The notes under the pieces were generated by a model, which ran no database searches, was not told where the DNA came from, and saw nothing but the letters and a program-made list of their open reading frames with translations. This document shows positions 35,826-47,168 of a stretch of DNA of 64,000 nt, one piece after another. The stretch's first letter is position 1, and every line of letters starts with the position of its first letter. The position numbers and the translations under genes were made by a program. Location of the stretch: NCBI GenBank assembly GCA_021153185.1, contig JAGKTY010000005.1:43311-107310 (forward strand), in the 5' to 3' direction. The DNA comes from Lachnospiraceae bacterium (lineage in GTDB: Bacteria > Bacillota > Clostridia > Lachnospirales > Lachnospiraceae).

Positions 35826-37256
35826 ATGGCAAAAGAATACGAAACCGTCATTGGTCTGGAGGTTCACGTTGAGCTTGCCAGCAAAACTAAAATTTTCTGT
35901 GGCTGTTCGACTGCGTTCGGCGGCGCACCAAATACACATACATGCCCTGTCTGTACAGGTATGCCGGGTTCTCTTCCGGTTTTGAACAAGCAGGTGCTTG
36001 AATATGCAATCGCAGTTGGACTGGCTACCAACTGTGACATTACAAGATATTGTAAATTCGACCGTAAAAACTATTTTTACCCGGATAATCCACAGAACTA
36101 CCAGATTAGTCAGTTGTATTTGCCAATCTGTAGAAACGGCTATGTGGAGATTGAGACAGAAAACGGCAAGAAGCAGGTCGGAATCCATGAGATTCATATG
36201 GAGGAGGATGCAGGAAAGTTGATTCACGATGAGTGGGAGGATTGCTCGCTTGTTGATTACAACCGCTCGGGCGTTCCGCTTATTGAGATTGTATCAGAGC
36301 CTGATATGCGCTGCGCAGACGAGGTCATTGCATACCTCGAGAAACTGCGCCTCATTATCCAGTATCTGGGTGCATCTGACTGTAAATTAAACGAAGGCTC
36401 TATGAGAGCGGACGTCAACTTATCTGTCCGCGAGGTTGGTGCCAAAGAATTCGGTACAAGAACAGAGATGAAGAACCTAAACTCATTCCGTGCAATTGCA
36501 CGTGCCATTGAAGGGGAAAAAGCACGCCAGATAGAGATTTTGGAAGAAGGCGGCAAAGTGATTCAGGAGACGAGAAGATGGGATGATGCCAAAGAGTATT
36601 CTTATGCGATGCGAAGCAAAGAGGATGCACAGGATTACCGTTATTTCCCGGATCCTGACCTTACACCGATTGTGGTAAGCGACGAGATGATTGACGAAAT
36701 CAAGGCAAAACAGCCGGAATTCCGCAGTGAAAAAATGGAGCGCTACAAAGAGCAGTATGGCATTCCGGAATACGATATTGAGATTATCACAGGTTCAAAA
36801 CGTATGGCGGACCTGTTTGAGGAGACAACAGCAATCTGCAACCAGCCAAAGAAGGTCAGCAACTGGCTGATGGTGGAGACGCAGCGTCTGTTAAAGGAGG
36901 AGTCGATGGACCCGGAGGATATCCGGTTTAGCCCGGAGAATCTTGCGAAGCTCATTGCACTGACAGACAGTAAGGCAATCAACAGTTCTGTCGCAAAGGA
37001 AGTGTTTGAGGTCATGTTCCATGAGAACATTGATCCGGACGCTTATGTTGAGGAAAAGGGGCTTAAGACAGTCAATGATGAGGGCGCACTGCGCAGCACC
37101 ATCGAGCAGGTCATCGCAGACAATCCAAAATCTGTTGAGGATTATCATAACGGCAAAGAAAAAGCAATCGGGTTCCTTGTCGGACAGACGATGAAGGCGA
37201 TGAAGGGAAAAGCAGACCCGGCGATGATTAATACGATTTTAAAGGAATTGCTGTAA
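35826..37256 (+). CDS. gatB: Aspartyl/glutamyl-tRNA amidotransferase subunit B
   Basis: 476 residues. TVIGLEVHVEL start, zinc-type cysteines in FCGCSTAFGGAPNTHTCPVC, YQISQ, EDAGKLIHD, the tRNA-acceptor site SGVPLIEIVSEPD, and the C-terminal helical and YqeY-like tail (GFLVGQTMKAMKGKADP). It activates the tRNA-bound carboxylate with ATP. It lies two bases after gatA, with the ribosome site in the gatA end. Confidence 0.98.
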   Translation: MAKEYETVIGLEVHVELASKTKIFCGCSTAFGGAPNTHTCPVCTGMPGSLPVLNKQVLEYAIAVGLATNCDITRYCKFDRKNYFYPDNPQNYQISQLYLPICRNGYVEIETENGKKQVGIHEIHMEEDAGKLIHDEWEDCSLVDYNRSGVPLIEIVSEPDMRCADEVIAYLEKLRLIIQYLGASDCKLNEGSMRADVNLSVREVGAKEFGTRTEMKNLNSFRAIARAIEGEKARQIEILEEGGKVIQETRRWDDAKEYSYAMRSKEDAQDYRYFPDPDLTPIVVSDEMIDEIKAKQPEFRSEKMERYKEQYGIPEYDIEIITGSKRMADLFEETTAICNQPKKVSNWLMVETQRLLKEESMDPEDIRFSPENLAKLIALTDSKAINSSVAKEVFEVMFHENIDPDAYVEEKGLKTVNDEGALRSTIEQVIADNPKSVEDYHNGKEKAIGFLVGQTMKAMKGKADPAMINTILKELL

Positions 37257-37293
37257 ACGCTTTTGCAATGCGGCAATCACAAAGGAGAATGCA

Positions 37294-37791
37294 ATGGAAG
37301 CATATATTGAGCAGTTGATTAAGCGCAAAACACCCGGTTATATTCCGGCGTTGCAGATGGTGTGCATGGTTGTCGCAATCTGCTGCGTGGGGGGCGCGAT
37401 GGTAGGGTATCCGGTATTATTTGTTGGCGCAATCGTATTTGGCGTGGCAGCATTCATTTTGCATGGCAATGCAAATACCGAATACGAATATTTATATGTT
37501 GACAAGGAGTTTACCGTTGACCGCATTACCGCACAGTCGAGACGCAAGCAGATGGCGGTTTATGCACTTGAGCACATGGAAATCATGGCACCGGAAAACT
37601 CCGACCGCCTTCGAAGCTACGAAAACAGACAGCTGAAGGTGCTTGATTTTTCGGCGGGAGACAAAGACAGCCGGAGATTTGTGATGATTTATAATGTAGA
37701 GGGAAGCATCCAAAAGGTCATTTTGGAAGGTTCAGATGAGCTGTATCAGTGTTTTTTCAGTGCATCCCCTAGAAACGTGTTCAAGGATTAG
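37294..37791 (+). CDS. Small two-segment membrane protein (DUF6106-like)
   Basis: 165 residues: a short cytoplasmic start, a hairpin of two membrane segments (about 17-34 and 38-55), then a cytosolic beta-rich domain of about 105 residues (YEYLYVDKEFTVDRITAQSR, MEIMAPENSDRL). Proteins of this architecture are widespread in Lachnospiraceae and lack a known role; the last part resembles a PH-like fold. It follows gatB by 37 bases and may be cotranscribed. Confidence 0.75.
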   Translation: MEAYIEQLIKRKTPGYIPALQMVCMVVAICCVGGAMVGYPVLFVGAIVFGVAAFILHGNANTEYEYLYVDKEFTVDRITAQSRRKQMAVYALEHMEIMAPENSDRLRSYENRQLKVLDFSAGDKDSRRFVMIYNVEGSIQKVILEGSDELYQCFFSASPRNVFKD

Positions 37792-37836
37792 GTAAAATAG
37801 AAACAAAGATTAGTCAAAATGTGTTATTGATTTTTC

Positions 37837-37865
37837 TTGTTAGTTTTGTTAAACTGTCCTACAAA
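37837..37865 (+). promoter_or_regulatory. Probable guaB promoter
   Basis: TTGTTA, 17-base spacer, TACAAA, 33 bases before the guaB ATG. Both boxes match four of six consensus bases, so this is moderate evidence. Confidence 0.45.
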
Positions 37866-37874
37866 TAACTTTAA

Positions 37875-39353
<1,479 letters not shown>

Positions 39354-39358
39354 GATAA

Positions 39359-40123
39359 ATGATGATTGCTTATATTAAAGAAGAGGTGCTTTTGGCCGTA
39401 AAACGGAAAGGAACATATGCATATATTGCAGGCATAGTCATTCTATGCCTGCTTGCTAATTTGGCTATGCTTGCTTTCCGCTCAATTTACGGAATGAATG
39501 ACGGGTCTCATGCGTACAATTTAATCCTGTTCGCAGAGTGGTTATTTGTGATTCCGTATTACAGCACCATTTTAATTGCGGATATTATATTTGGAAAAGA
39601 GTATCCAAATCCGCATATTAAGACAAGGGTCACGGCAAAACTGAATCGCACAAAGAGATACATAGGAAAACTGATTGCAGGGATTGTTCTTTCGGCAATG
39701 CTTGTAGTCATTGCAATTGTGCTGTTTTTTGGCGCGACGCTGCTACTATTATCAGATGATACCATCGGACTTTGGACGGTCGCAGATTTTTGTCAGAAGG
39801 TTGCAATTGCTGTTCCGCTTTGGATTGCAGGAATCGCAATCGCCAACAGCATGTTGTTTTGTTTTGAAAACAAAAAGCATGCGTATGCCGCCTTTTTTAC
39901 AATTGTATTTTTGATTCCGAGAATTGTGATGTTTTTGGCGTCAGAGAGAATTGCGATTGGCTTTTTTGTCGCAGTCAAACAATATATATTAATTACACCA
40001 AGATTTGATGAGTTACAGTATTTTTACACACTCAATATTCCGCAGATTATCCTGACGGGAGTTGTATACACTGTGCTCTTTACGATAATAGGTATCGTTT
40101 GTTTTCGTAAAAAGGAATTTTAA
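39359..40123 (+). CDS. ABC-2-type permease-like membrane protein without ATPase partner
   Basis: 254 residues with six hydrophobic segments in the pattern of ABC-2 permeases (first segment near residue 20, cytosolic loop GKEYPNPHIKTRVTAKLNRT). No ATP-binding subunit is encoded nearby; guaB lies upstream and a GGDEF/EAL gene starts two bases downstream. It may work with an ATPase encoded elsewhere, or be an unrelated integral protein. Confidence 0.65.
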   Translation: MMIAYIKEEVLLAVKRKGTYAYIAGIVILCLLANLAMLAFRSIYGMNDGSHAYNLILFAEWLFVIPYYSTILIADIIFGKEYPNPHIKTRVTAKLNRTKRYIGKLIAGIVLSAMLVVIAIVLFFGATLLLLSDDTIGLWTVADFCQKVAIAVPLWIAGIAIANSMLFCFENKKHAYAAFFTIVFLIPRIVMFLASERIAIGFFVAVKQYILITPRFDELQYFYTLNIPQIILTGVVYTVLFTIIGIVCFRKKEF

Positions 40124-40125
40124 AG

Positions 40126-42792
40126 ATGTATCGATACATTGACGGAATGAACCGGTTGGGCTATACGATGCTTGAGTTTATCGATTTACAAAAAGTGCAG
40201 GACAGCTTTTGCAGATTGACAAACTGTTTTATGTATGCGCTCGACGGGCATGGCAATAAAATTACAGAAATGTCTGGAAATGTGCAGGACGTGGACTGTA
40301 TGCTCGAGGCAATCGGAGAGCGTGCGTTTGAGAGCCTGTATGAGCGAATGATTGACAGTCCGCTTGAGGATCAGATTGTTGAAGACACCAATTATGGGAA
40401 TGTCAAGATTGCAGCACTATGTATACGTCATGAAGGCAAGCCGGTAATATGCTGGCTTGCTTGTTGTGTTTTGGGTGAAGCCGAAGTGTTCAAATATGGG
40501 CGTGTATTCCAGGGATGTACCGTCACGACAACAAGGCGTGATTTTTACCGGACGCTTGACCTTGTCAGACTGATGATGAGTGAAGTCATCCATATGGGAC
40601 TGAGCCTTGAACAGGAGCGCGCCAATTCGCAAAAGAGTACGCATTCTGCCAGCGCGCTTGGTGCATCGCTAAAGAGAAGTGAAGCGCTTGCGAATGTTGT
40701 CAGACTGCTCGGAAGCGATCAGTCCTTTGAAGAGCTTGCAATGAAAGCACTTGAGATTTTAGGTACGTATCTCGATGTTTCGGGTGCACAGCTTCTGCAG
40801 GTTTCAGCCGACCGCACAAGGGTTGATCTGGTACATGAGTGGACATATCCGGGGACAGATACCTTCCATATTTGTCTCAAAGATCAGATGCGCCCGGCGG
40901 GATACAGTGAGAACCAGCCGATTGTCGTTTCCAAGGAAACAATCGTCTCACCGATAATCCGGGAGTTTATGTCGCAGCAGGGACTTAGGTCCTTTATTTC
41001 GATGCCGTTATTTGTCAAAGAAAAACCGGCGATGTATTTGTCCGTGACAGAGACGAGAAGAGATCACATCTGGAGTATGGATGATGTGAAGTTCGTATCG
41101 GATGTGACACGCATTTTGCAGAGTCTGTTAGAGAGAAGGATTCAGAAAAATTCCCTGACGAGTTCCTATATGTCGCTTCAGGCGATATTAGACAATGTCG
41201 GCACGTGTATCTACGTGAGAGATATGTCAGAGGGAGAGGTTCTGTTTGCAAACAAACTCATGCGTCATACATTTGAGCATGAGATGGCAGAGGGAACCAT
41301 CGATGAACTGCTTGACCGCGCCAGACCAATCGGAGTGCGCGAGGGATATTATGAAATCAATCATACGGCGCGTAACCGCTATTATGATATGTACTATACG
41401 CATATTACATGGGTAAACGGAAAACAGGTATCGCTCTGTGCGCTATATGATGTCACGGATAAAAAAATCTATCAAAAGAAAATCGAGCAACAGGCATATA
41501 CGGATTTCCTGACAGGTCTTTACAATCGTATGTGCTGCGAACGGGACCTTGCCTGTCAGGTCGATAAAGCACAGTTGTCCGGTACAAAAGGCGGTCTTTT
41601 GTATCTGGATCTGGATGATTTTAAACATATTAATGACGGGCTTGGGCATCAGTATGGAGATGTGCTTCTTAAGTCGATATCCAATTCGCTTCAGAGAATT
41701 GATGGCATCTGCAATAGCTGTTACCGTATGGGTGGGGATGAGTTTGTCATCATCATTCCGCCTGAGAGCTTTGAACGGTACGATCAGATCATTGCGGAAA
41801 TCAATGAGATTTTCAGTAAACCGTGGTTCTTAAAAGATACCGATTATTATTGTACGATGAGTATGGGTGCCTGCGTGTTCCCGGATCATGGATGTGATGT
41901 GCAGGAGCTCATCAAAAAAGCAGATATTGCAATGTATCAGGCGAAGAAAAGCGGCAAAAACAGAGTGTGTACCTTTAATGGAAGTGAGGATGATTCCAAA
42001 TTCGGCAAACGTCTCGACATGGAAAAGAGCATGCGGGATGCATCGACGAACAACTGTAGTGAGTTTGAGGTTTACTTCCAGCCGATTATTGATATCACAA
42101 AGCCGGGCAGACCATGTATGGGAGCGGAGGCGCTCGTCAGATGGAATTCTACGGCACTTGGATTTATTCCGCCTTCGGATTTCATACCGCTTGCAGAGTA
42201 TCTTGGACTCATCAACCCGATTGGCAACCATGTCATGAAAAAAGCGTGCGAGGCATGCAAAGCGTGGAATGATGCCGGGTATGTTGAATACAAAGTAAAT
42301 GTCAATCTGTCAGTCGTTCAGCTGTTGCAGAATGACATTGTCGAGACCGTTGAGCGTGTCCTTCGTGAGACCGGTATTGCACCGCACAATCTGACGCTTG
42401 AGGTAACAGAATCCCTTGCCATCAACGATATGGAACGCATGAAGAATATTTTGAGCCGTATCAGAAGCCTAGGGTGTCGCATCGCACTGGATGATTTTGG
42501 TACGGGCTATTCCTCACTCAATCACATCAGGGAGCTTCCGCTTGATGTCATCAAGGTTGACCAGACGTTTGTCAACGGAATTGATGTGGATGAGTATGCG
42601 CAGTCGTTTATCCGTATGGTGACAGAGCTCGGACGTGCAATTGATGTCAACATATGTGTTGAGGGTGTTGAGACGAAGGAACAGCTTGAAATCTTAGAGA
42701 AAATGAAAGTCCAGATGATTCAGGGATATCATTTCGACAGGCCAATGCAGCGTGCGCAGTTTGAACAGAAATATACGCCGGCGTTACAGTAA
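40126..42792 (+). CDS. Cyclic di-GMP turnover protein: PocR-like, GAF, PAS, GGDEF and EAL domains
   Basis: 888 residues, cytosolic. Residues 1-160 look like a PocR-type small-ligand sensor (LEFIDLQKVQDSFCRLTNCF); about 190-340 form a GAF domain, 345-445 a PAS-like domain; GGDEF signature at 536-540; EAL at 668-670. The EAL metal and catalytic set appears whole: EALVRW, NLSVVQL, EVTESLAI, DDFGTGYSS, IKVDQ, VEGVET, QGYHFDRP. The GGDEF is also intact but has no RxxD product-binding site. Both synthesis and breakdown are therefore possible, with balance set by the sensors. Confidence 0.93.
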   Translation: MYRYIDGMNRLGYTMLEFIDLQKVQDSFCRLTNCFMYALDGHGNKITEMSGNVQDVDCMLEAIGERAFESLYERMIDSPLEDQIVEDTNYGNVKIAALCIRHEGKPVICWLACCVLGEAEVFKYGRVFQGCTVTTTRRDFYRTLDLVRLMMSEVIHMGLSLEQERANSQKSTHSASALGASLKRSEALANVVRLLGSDQSFEELAMKALEILGTYLDVSGAQLLQVSADRTRVDLVHEWTYPGTDTFHICLKDQMRPAGYSENQPIVVSKETIVSPIIREFMSQQGLRSFISMPLFVKEKPAMYLSVTETRRDHIWSMDDVKFVSDVTRILQSLLERRIQKNSLTSSYMSLQAILDNVGTCIYVRDMSEGEVLFANKLMRHTFEHEMAEGTIDELLDRARPIGVREGYYEINHTARNRYYDMYYTHITWVNGKQVSLCALYDVTDKKIYQKKIEQQAYTDFLTGLYNRMCCERDLACQVDKAQLSGTKGGLLYLDLDDFKHINDGLGHQYGDVLLKSISNSLQRIDGICNSCYRMGGDEFVIIIPPESFERYDQIIAEINEIFSKPWFLKDTDYYCTMSMGACVFPDHGCDVQELIKKADIAMYQAKKSGKNRVCTFNGSEDDSKFGKRLDMEKSMRDASTNNCSEFEVYFQPIIDITKPGRPCMGAEALVRWNSTALGFIPPSDFIPLAEYLGLINPIGNHVMKKACEACKAWNDAGYVEYKVNVNLSVVQLLQNDIVETVERVLRETGIAPHNLTLEVTESLAINDMERMKNILSRIRSLGCRIALDDFGTGYSSLNHIRELPLDVIKVDQTFVNGIDVDEYAQSFIRMVTELGRAIDVNICVEGVETKEQLEILEKMKVQMIQGYHFDRPMQRAQFEQKYTPALQ

Positions 42793-42839
42793 GCATCAAT
42801 CCGTAGCGGAAATAGGGCGTAAATATAAGGAGAAATGAG

Positions 42840-44540
42840 ATGGCTAGCAAAGTAGATTTAGCAGAAGAGGTAACAGAAAAAGAAGTCGTATCCAAAAACT
42901 TCATTGAATACGAAATCGAGAAGGATCTGGCAGAGGGTGTTTATGATACAGTCCATACACGTTTTCCGCCGGAACCAAACGGATACTTGCACATTGGACA
43001 TGCAAAGAGTATTTTACTCAACTATGGTCTTGCAAAAGAGTATGGCGGCAAATTTAATATGCGTTTTGACGATACAAACCCAACCAAAGAAAAAACAGAG
43101 TTTGTAGAGTCTATCAAAAAAGATATTGCATGGCTCGGTGCGGATTGGGAAGACCGTCTTTTCTTTGCTTCCGATTACTTTGATCAGATGTATGAAGGTG
43201 CAATTAAGCTCATCAAAAAGGGAAAAGCATATGTATCTGATTTGTCGGCAGAGGAAATCAGGCAGTACCGCGGTACATTGACGGAGCCGGGAAAAAAGGA
43301 TCCGTATTCTGACCGCAGCATCGAGGAAAACCTCCAGTTATTTACGGAGATGAAAGAGGGAAAATATGAGGACGGAAGCAAGGTGCTTCGTGCCCGCATT
43401 GATATGTCTTCCCCAAACATCAATATGCGTGATCCGATTATTTACCGTGTTGCACATATGACACATCACAATACAGGCGACAAATGGTGTATTTACCCGA
43501 TGTATGATTTTGCGCATCCGATTGAGGACGCAATCGAGGGAATTACCCATTCAATCTGTACGCTGGAGTTTGAAGATCACAGACCGCTTTATGACTGGGT
43601 TGTCAGGGAGCTTGAGTACCCAAACCCACCAAGACAGATTGAGTTTGCAAAGATGTACTTAACAAATGTCGTCACCGGCAAACGATACATCAAAAAGCTT
43701 GTTGAGGATGGCATCGTTGACGGCTGGGATGATCCGAGACTTGTATCGATTGCAGCGCTCAGAAGACGCGGATTTACGCCGGAGAGTCTGAAGCTTTTTG
43801 TAGAGCTTTGCGGTGTTTCCAAATCCAATTCTTCTGTCGATTATGCAATGCTTGAGTACTGTGTGCGCGAGGACTTAAAGCTCAAAAAATCCCGCATGAT
43901 GGCAGTACTTGATCCGATTAAGTTAGTCATTGACAACTATCCGGAAGGCGAGACGGAAATGCTTGAGGCTGTCAACAACATGGAAAATCCTGAGCTTGGT
44001 GAGCATCAGATTCCGTTTGGTCGCGAGCTGTATATTGAGCGTGACGACTTTATGGAAGAGCCGCCAAAGAAATATTTCAGATTATTCCCGGGCAATGAAG
44101 TGCGCCTGATGCATGCATACTTTGTCAAATGTACTTCCTTTGAGAAGGATGAAAACGGCAATGTAACGGTTGTCCACTGTACGTATGACCCGGAGACAAA
44201 GGCGGGAAGCGGATTTACGGGACGTAAAGTCAAGGGAACCATTCACTGGGTTCCTGTCAACGAAGCAGTGAATGTGGAAGCCAGATTATATGAAAACATT
44301 GTGGATGAAGAAAAAGGCGTGTACAATAAAGAAGACGGTAGTCTGAACTTAAATCCGAATTCCCTTACCGTTTTGAAAAACTGTAAGGTTGAACCGGCAA
44401 TCGCAGGCGCAAAAGCGTATGACAGCTTCCAGTTCGTGAGAAACGGCTTTTTCTGCGTTGATTGCAAGGATTCCAAAGAGGATGCACTTGTATTTAACAG
44501 AATTGTATCGCTCAAAAGCTCATTTAAGCTTCAGAAATAA
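42840..44540 (+). CDS. glnS: Glutaminyl-tRNA synthetase
   Basis: 566 residues, class I. HIGH at 51-54 in [24 protein letters not shown], the acceptor-stem segment [19 protein letters not shown] and the GWDDPRL motif. The KMSKS-loop equivalent, VMSKR in the Escherichia enzyme, reads VTGKR (278-282), with the catalytic Lys kept. The C-terminal anticodon-binding beta barrels are complete ([15 protein letters not shown]). Direct charging with Gln coexists with GatCAB in the same window. It has its own ribosome site (AAGGAG), and a DUF2225 gene follows. Confidence 0.95.
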   Translation: MASKVDLAEEVTEKEVVSKNFIEYEIEKDLAEGVYDTVHTRFPPEPNGYLHIGHAKSILLNYGLAKEYGGKFNMRFDDTNPTKEKTEFVESIKKDIAWLGADWEDRLFFASDYFDQMYEGAIKLIKKGKAYVSDLSAEEIRQYRGTLTEPGKKDPYSDRSIEENLQLFTEMKEGKYEDGSKVLRARIDMSSPNINMRDPIIYRVAHMTHHNTGDKWCIYPMYDFAHPIEDAIEGITHSICTLEFEDHRPLYDWVVRELEYPNPPRQIEFAKMYLTNVVTGKRYIKKLVEDGIVDGWDDPRLVSIAALRRRGFTPESLKLFVELCGVSKSNSSVDYAMLEYCVREDLKLKKSRMMAVLDPIKLVIDNYPEGETEMLEAVNNMENPELGEHQIPFGRELYIERDDFMEEPPKKYFRLFPGNEVRLMHAYFVKCTSFEKDENGNVTVVHCTYDPETKAGSGFTGRKVKGTIHWVPVNEAVNVEARLYENIVDEEKGVYNKEDGSLNLNPNSLTVLKNCKVEPAIAGAKAYDSFQFVRNGFFCVDCKDSKEDALVFNRIVSLKSSFKLQK

Positions 44541-44575
44541 ATAGAAACAGGATATTTTTTTAGGAGGGTTCATTC

Positions 44576-45430
44576 GTGGCAGGTTTACTATCAGGATTGT
44601 CTTCTCTGGGCTTGGGAAACCTTGAGAAGATGGATGTATTTGAGGAAAAGGCAGAAAAACAGAAACAGCAGGAGGCGCAGGAGCAGCAGAAGGCAGAAAT
44701 CAAAGAAGAGGATTTGATCTTTGATAAGAAGTATCAGTGTCCGTGCTGTGATGAGGAATTTATGGCAAAGACAGTGCGCGTCGGAAAGGCAAAGCACATC
44801 AGCTCCGATATGGATCTTCGTCCAAAGTATGAAGGGGTTGATATGCTCAAATATGATGCAGTTATGTGTCCGTTTTGCGGTTTTTCGGCACTCACCAGAT
44901 ATTTTAAACCACTTCCGATTGCACAGATGAAGCTCATCCGTGAAAATATCTGTTCATCGTTCAAAATGAAATTAGATCATAACAATGCAATTGTGTATAC
45001 ATATGAGCAGGCGCTGGAGCGTTATCAGATGTGTCTTGCCAATGCAATCGTGAAGCGTGCGAAGGCAAGCGAGAGAGCCTATATTTGTTTAAAGGGCGGA
45101 TGGCTTGTGCGCGGTATGGGCGAGGCGCTTGACCAAAGTGCTGCCGATTACGAGAGCCGCAAAAAGGAATGTGATGATATGGAGAACGAATATCTCCAAA
45201 ATGCGATGGAGGGCTTTATTACGGCGCGCCAGAGCGAAGCATTCCCAATGTGCGGAATGGATGAAGCAACCGTAGACTATCTCATTTCTGTTCTGGCAAT
45301 CCGCTTTGAAAAGTATGACGTTGCAAGTAAGCTGATCGGAAGCATGATTGTTTCAAAGAGCATCAATCCAAGAATGCGCGATAAAGCACGAGATCTAAAA
45401 GAAGTGTTAAAAGAAAAAATGAAGGGATAG
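44576..45430 (+). CDS. DUF2225 family protein
   Basis: 284 residues, GTG start after AGGAGGG. A short Gln/Glu-rich region is followed by a zinc-ribbon-like pair YQCPCCDEEF and MCPFCGFSALTRYF, then a helical repeat-like domain with TPR flavour. The DUF2225 family is common in Firmicutes and of unknown function; a metal-binding, protein-interaction role is likely. It might be cotranscribed with glnS, 35 bases upstream. Confidence 0.85.
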   Translation: MAGLLSGLSSLGLGNLEKMDVFEEKAEKQKQQEAQEQQKAEIKEEDLIFDKKYQCPCCDEEFMAKTVRVGKAKHISSDMDLRPKYEGVDMLKYDAVMCPFCGFSALTRYFKPLPIAQMKLIRENICSSFKMKLDHNNAIVYTYEQALERYQMCLANAIVKRAKASERAYICLKGGWLVRGMGEALDQSAADYESRKKECDDMENEYLQNAMEGFITARQSEAFPMCGMDEATVDYLISVLAIRFEKYDVASKLIGSMIVSKSINPRMRDKARDLKEVLKEKMKG

Positions 45431-45438
45431 TAAATGCG

Positions 45439-46842
45439 ATGAATGAACTTTTTATTCCAATTGATCCAAACGGAAAAGTTCATATTTACCAACAGATTTA
45501 CGAATATATCAAACAGGCAATTCGGGAGGGAAGCTTAGCACAGGGAGCCAAGCTTCCCTCTACGCGCTCATTTGCTGCGCACCTGGGTGTTTCGAGAAGT
45601 ACGATAGAGCTCTCTTACGACCAGCTCCTTTCGGAGGGGTATATTGAATCAATTCCGTACAAGGGCTACTATGTCTGCAAGGTGGAGGGCATGCTTGCAA
45701 TCAAAGAAAAGCCGGAAGGGTTTTCGGATGCCGGGAAGAAGGAGGAGGTCTGCACATACGACTTTTCTCCAAATGCTGTGGATATGACACATTTTCCGGT
45801 GGCTACCTGGCAGAAAATCAGCAAAAAGGTTTATTTAGACCATGAGCGTGACTTGCTCTCCATGGGAGATCCGATGGGCGATTCTTCGCTACGCAGCGCG
45901 ATTTGCGAGTATTTGCACAGCTTCCGCGGGGTGAGCTGCGATGAGCGGCAGATTATTGTCGGTGCCGGAAATGATTATCTGCTTATGCTGCTTTCAATGA
46001 TTTTGGGAAGCGACCGCAAGATGGCAGTTGAGAATCCGACATACCAGAGAGCATATCGTATTTTTACGGAGAGTGGATACGAAATGTATCCGATCGATGT
46101 AGATACCGATGGGATGCGTGTGGATTTGCTAAAAAAGAGTGCGGCCGATACTGCATACATCATGCCGTCCCATCAGTTTCCAACAGGCGTGATCATGCCG
46201 ATCGGACGGCGTATGCAGCTGCTTGAATGGGCATATGAGCGACAGGAGCGGTATATCATAGAAGATGATTATGATAGTGAATTCAGGTACCGCGGAAAGC
46301 CGATTCCGGCGCTTCAGGGAGCGGACAAGAATGGGAAGGTCATTTACCTGGGGACGTTTAGTAAGTCGATTGCGCCGGCGTTCCGTGTCAGCTATATGGT
46401 GCTTCCAAAGGCACTCCTTGCCATATATGAACAGAAGTGTGCATTTTTGTCTTCGACCGTGCCGCGTGTCAATCAGGAGATTTTTGCGCAGTTCATATCA
46501 GAAGGGTACTATGAGCGGTATTTGAATAAAATGCGTAAGATTTACCGGGAAAAGCATAACCTTGTACTTCGAGAGCTGGCTTCCTTTGAACAGCTCTTTA
46601 CAATCGATGAGCACGGAACGGGTCTGCATGTGCTCCTTCGGTGTAAGGATTCCAAGGTTTCGGAGCAGGATTTGGTGGCACGCGCAAAGCTGCGCTCGTG
46701 CCGTGTCTATGGTATGAGGCAGTATCATGTATCTGAGCCGAAGGAGGGCGCGACCATCATCATCGGATATGCGGCGCTTTCTAAAGAGGACATTGTAAAA
46801 GGAATCGCCAGATTGCGCGACGCCTGGCTCGATCACCAATAG
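45439..46842 (+). CDS. MocR/PdxR-type GntR regulator with aminotransferase domain
   Basis: 467 residues: a winged-helix GntR domain (about 10-75: IYEYIKQAIREGSLAQGAKLPSTRSFAAHLGVSRSTIELSY) joined to a class I aminotransferase-like domain, with PLP lysine in GTFSKSIAPAFRV and EDDYDSEFRY. Members sense PLP or an amino compound and control a linked gene; no clear PLP, GABA or ectoine gene is adjacent, so the target is unknown. It begins eight bases after the DUF2225 gene; a strong terminator follows. Confidence 0.92.
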   Translation: MNELFIPIDPNGKVHIYQQIYEYIKQAIREGSLAQGAKLPSTRSFAAHLGVSRSTIELSYDQLLSEGYIESIPYKGYYVCKVEGMLAIKEKPEGFSDAGKKEEVCTYDFSPNAVDMTHFPVATWQKISKKVYLDHERDLLSMGDPMGDSSLRSAICEYLHSFRGVSCDERQIIVGAGNDYLLMLLSMILGSDRKMAVENPTYQRAYRIFTESGYEMYPIDVDTDGMRVDLLKKSAADTAYIMPSHQFPTGVIMPIGRRMQLLEWAYERQERYIIEDDYDSEFRYRGKPIPALQGADKNGKVIYLGTFSKSIAPAFRVSYMVLPKALLAIYEQKCAFLSSTVPRVNQEIFAQFISEGYYERYLNKMRKIYREKHNLVLRELASFEQLFTIDEHGTGLHVLLRCKDSKVSEQDLVARAKLRSCRVYGMRQYHVSEPKEGATIIIGYAALSKEDIVKGIARLRDAWLDHQ

Positions 46843-46852
46843 AAGTGCATAA

Positions 46853-46898
46853 AAATCCCCCGAGGGTGTATGTCTGTTACAAACCCTTCGGGGGATTT
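46853..46898. terminator. Bidirectional terminator
   Basis: AAATCCCCCGAGGGT pairs with ACCCTTCGGGGGATTT, one bulged base, 15-base loop. A/T runs flank both arms, so it can end the MocR gene on the plus strand and the short remnant gene on the minus strand. Confidence 0.92.
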
Positions 46899-46908
46899 AC
46901 GTTACATA

Positions 46909-47168
46909 TTAGGATTCTTCTTCGTTAAAGAATTCTTCTACTTCCACGTCATCAGCAGTGCTTTCAGATGCGGCTTTTGCAGCTTTTGCGGCAGCTTCCC
47001 AAGCTTTATCAGCGTCTGATTTGTCATCAGCCTCTGTTTCGTTTGCAGCAGAAGCTGTTTCGCTTGCGGCTTTGTCATCTTCCTCTGCAGGCGATTCGGC
47101 CTCGTCCGGTGTCAGAGACACATAAGAACGGTTTGTGCGAAGAATTGGCGTATATGTTTTTGGGAATT
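46909..47168 (-). pseudogene. 3' remnant of an acidic, Ala-rich protein gene (no start)
   Basis: The minus-strand frame reads TYTPILRTNRSYVSLTPDEAE and then a low-complexity Ala/Glu/Asp tail ending VEEFFNEEES, with normal codon use and a terminator right behind the stop. Upstream there is no ATG, GTG or TTG with a ribosome site: the frame runs straight into the long palindrome at 47169-47386 and then into antisense of the TetR gene. It therefore looks like the end of a gene whose 5' part was lost, perhaps when the palindrome arrived. The family of the original protein is not recognisable. Confidence 0.5.
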
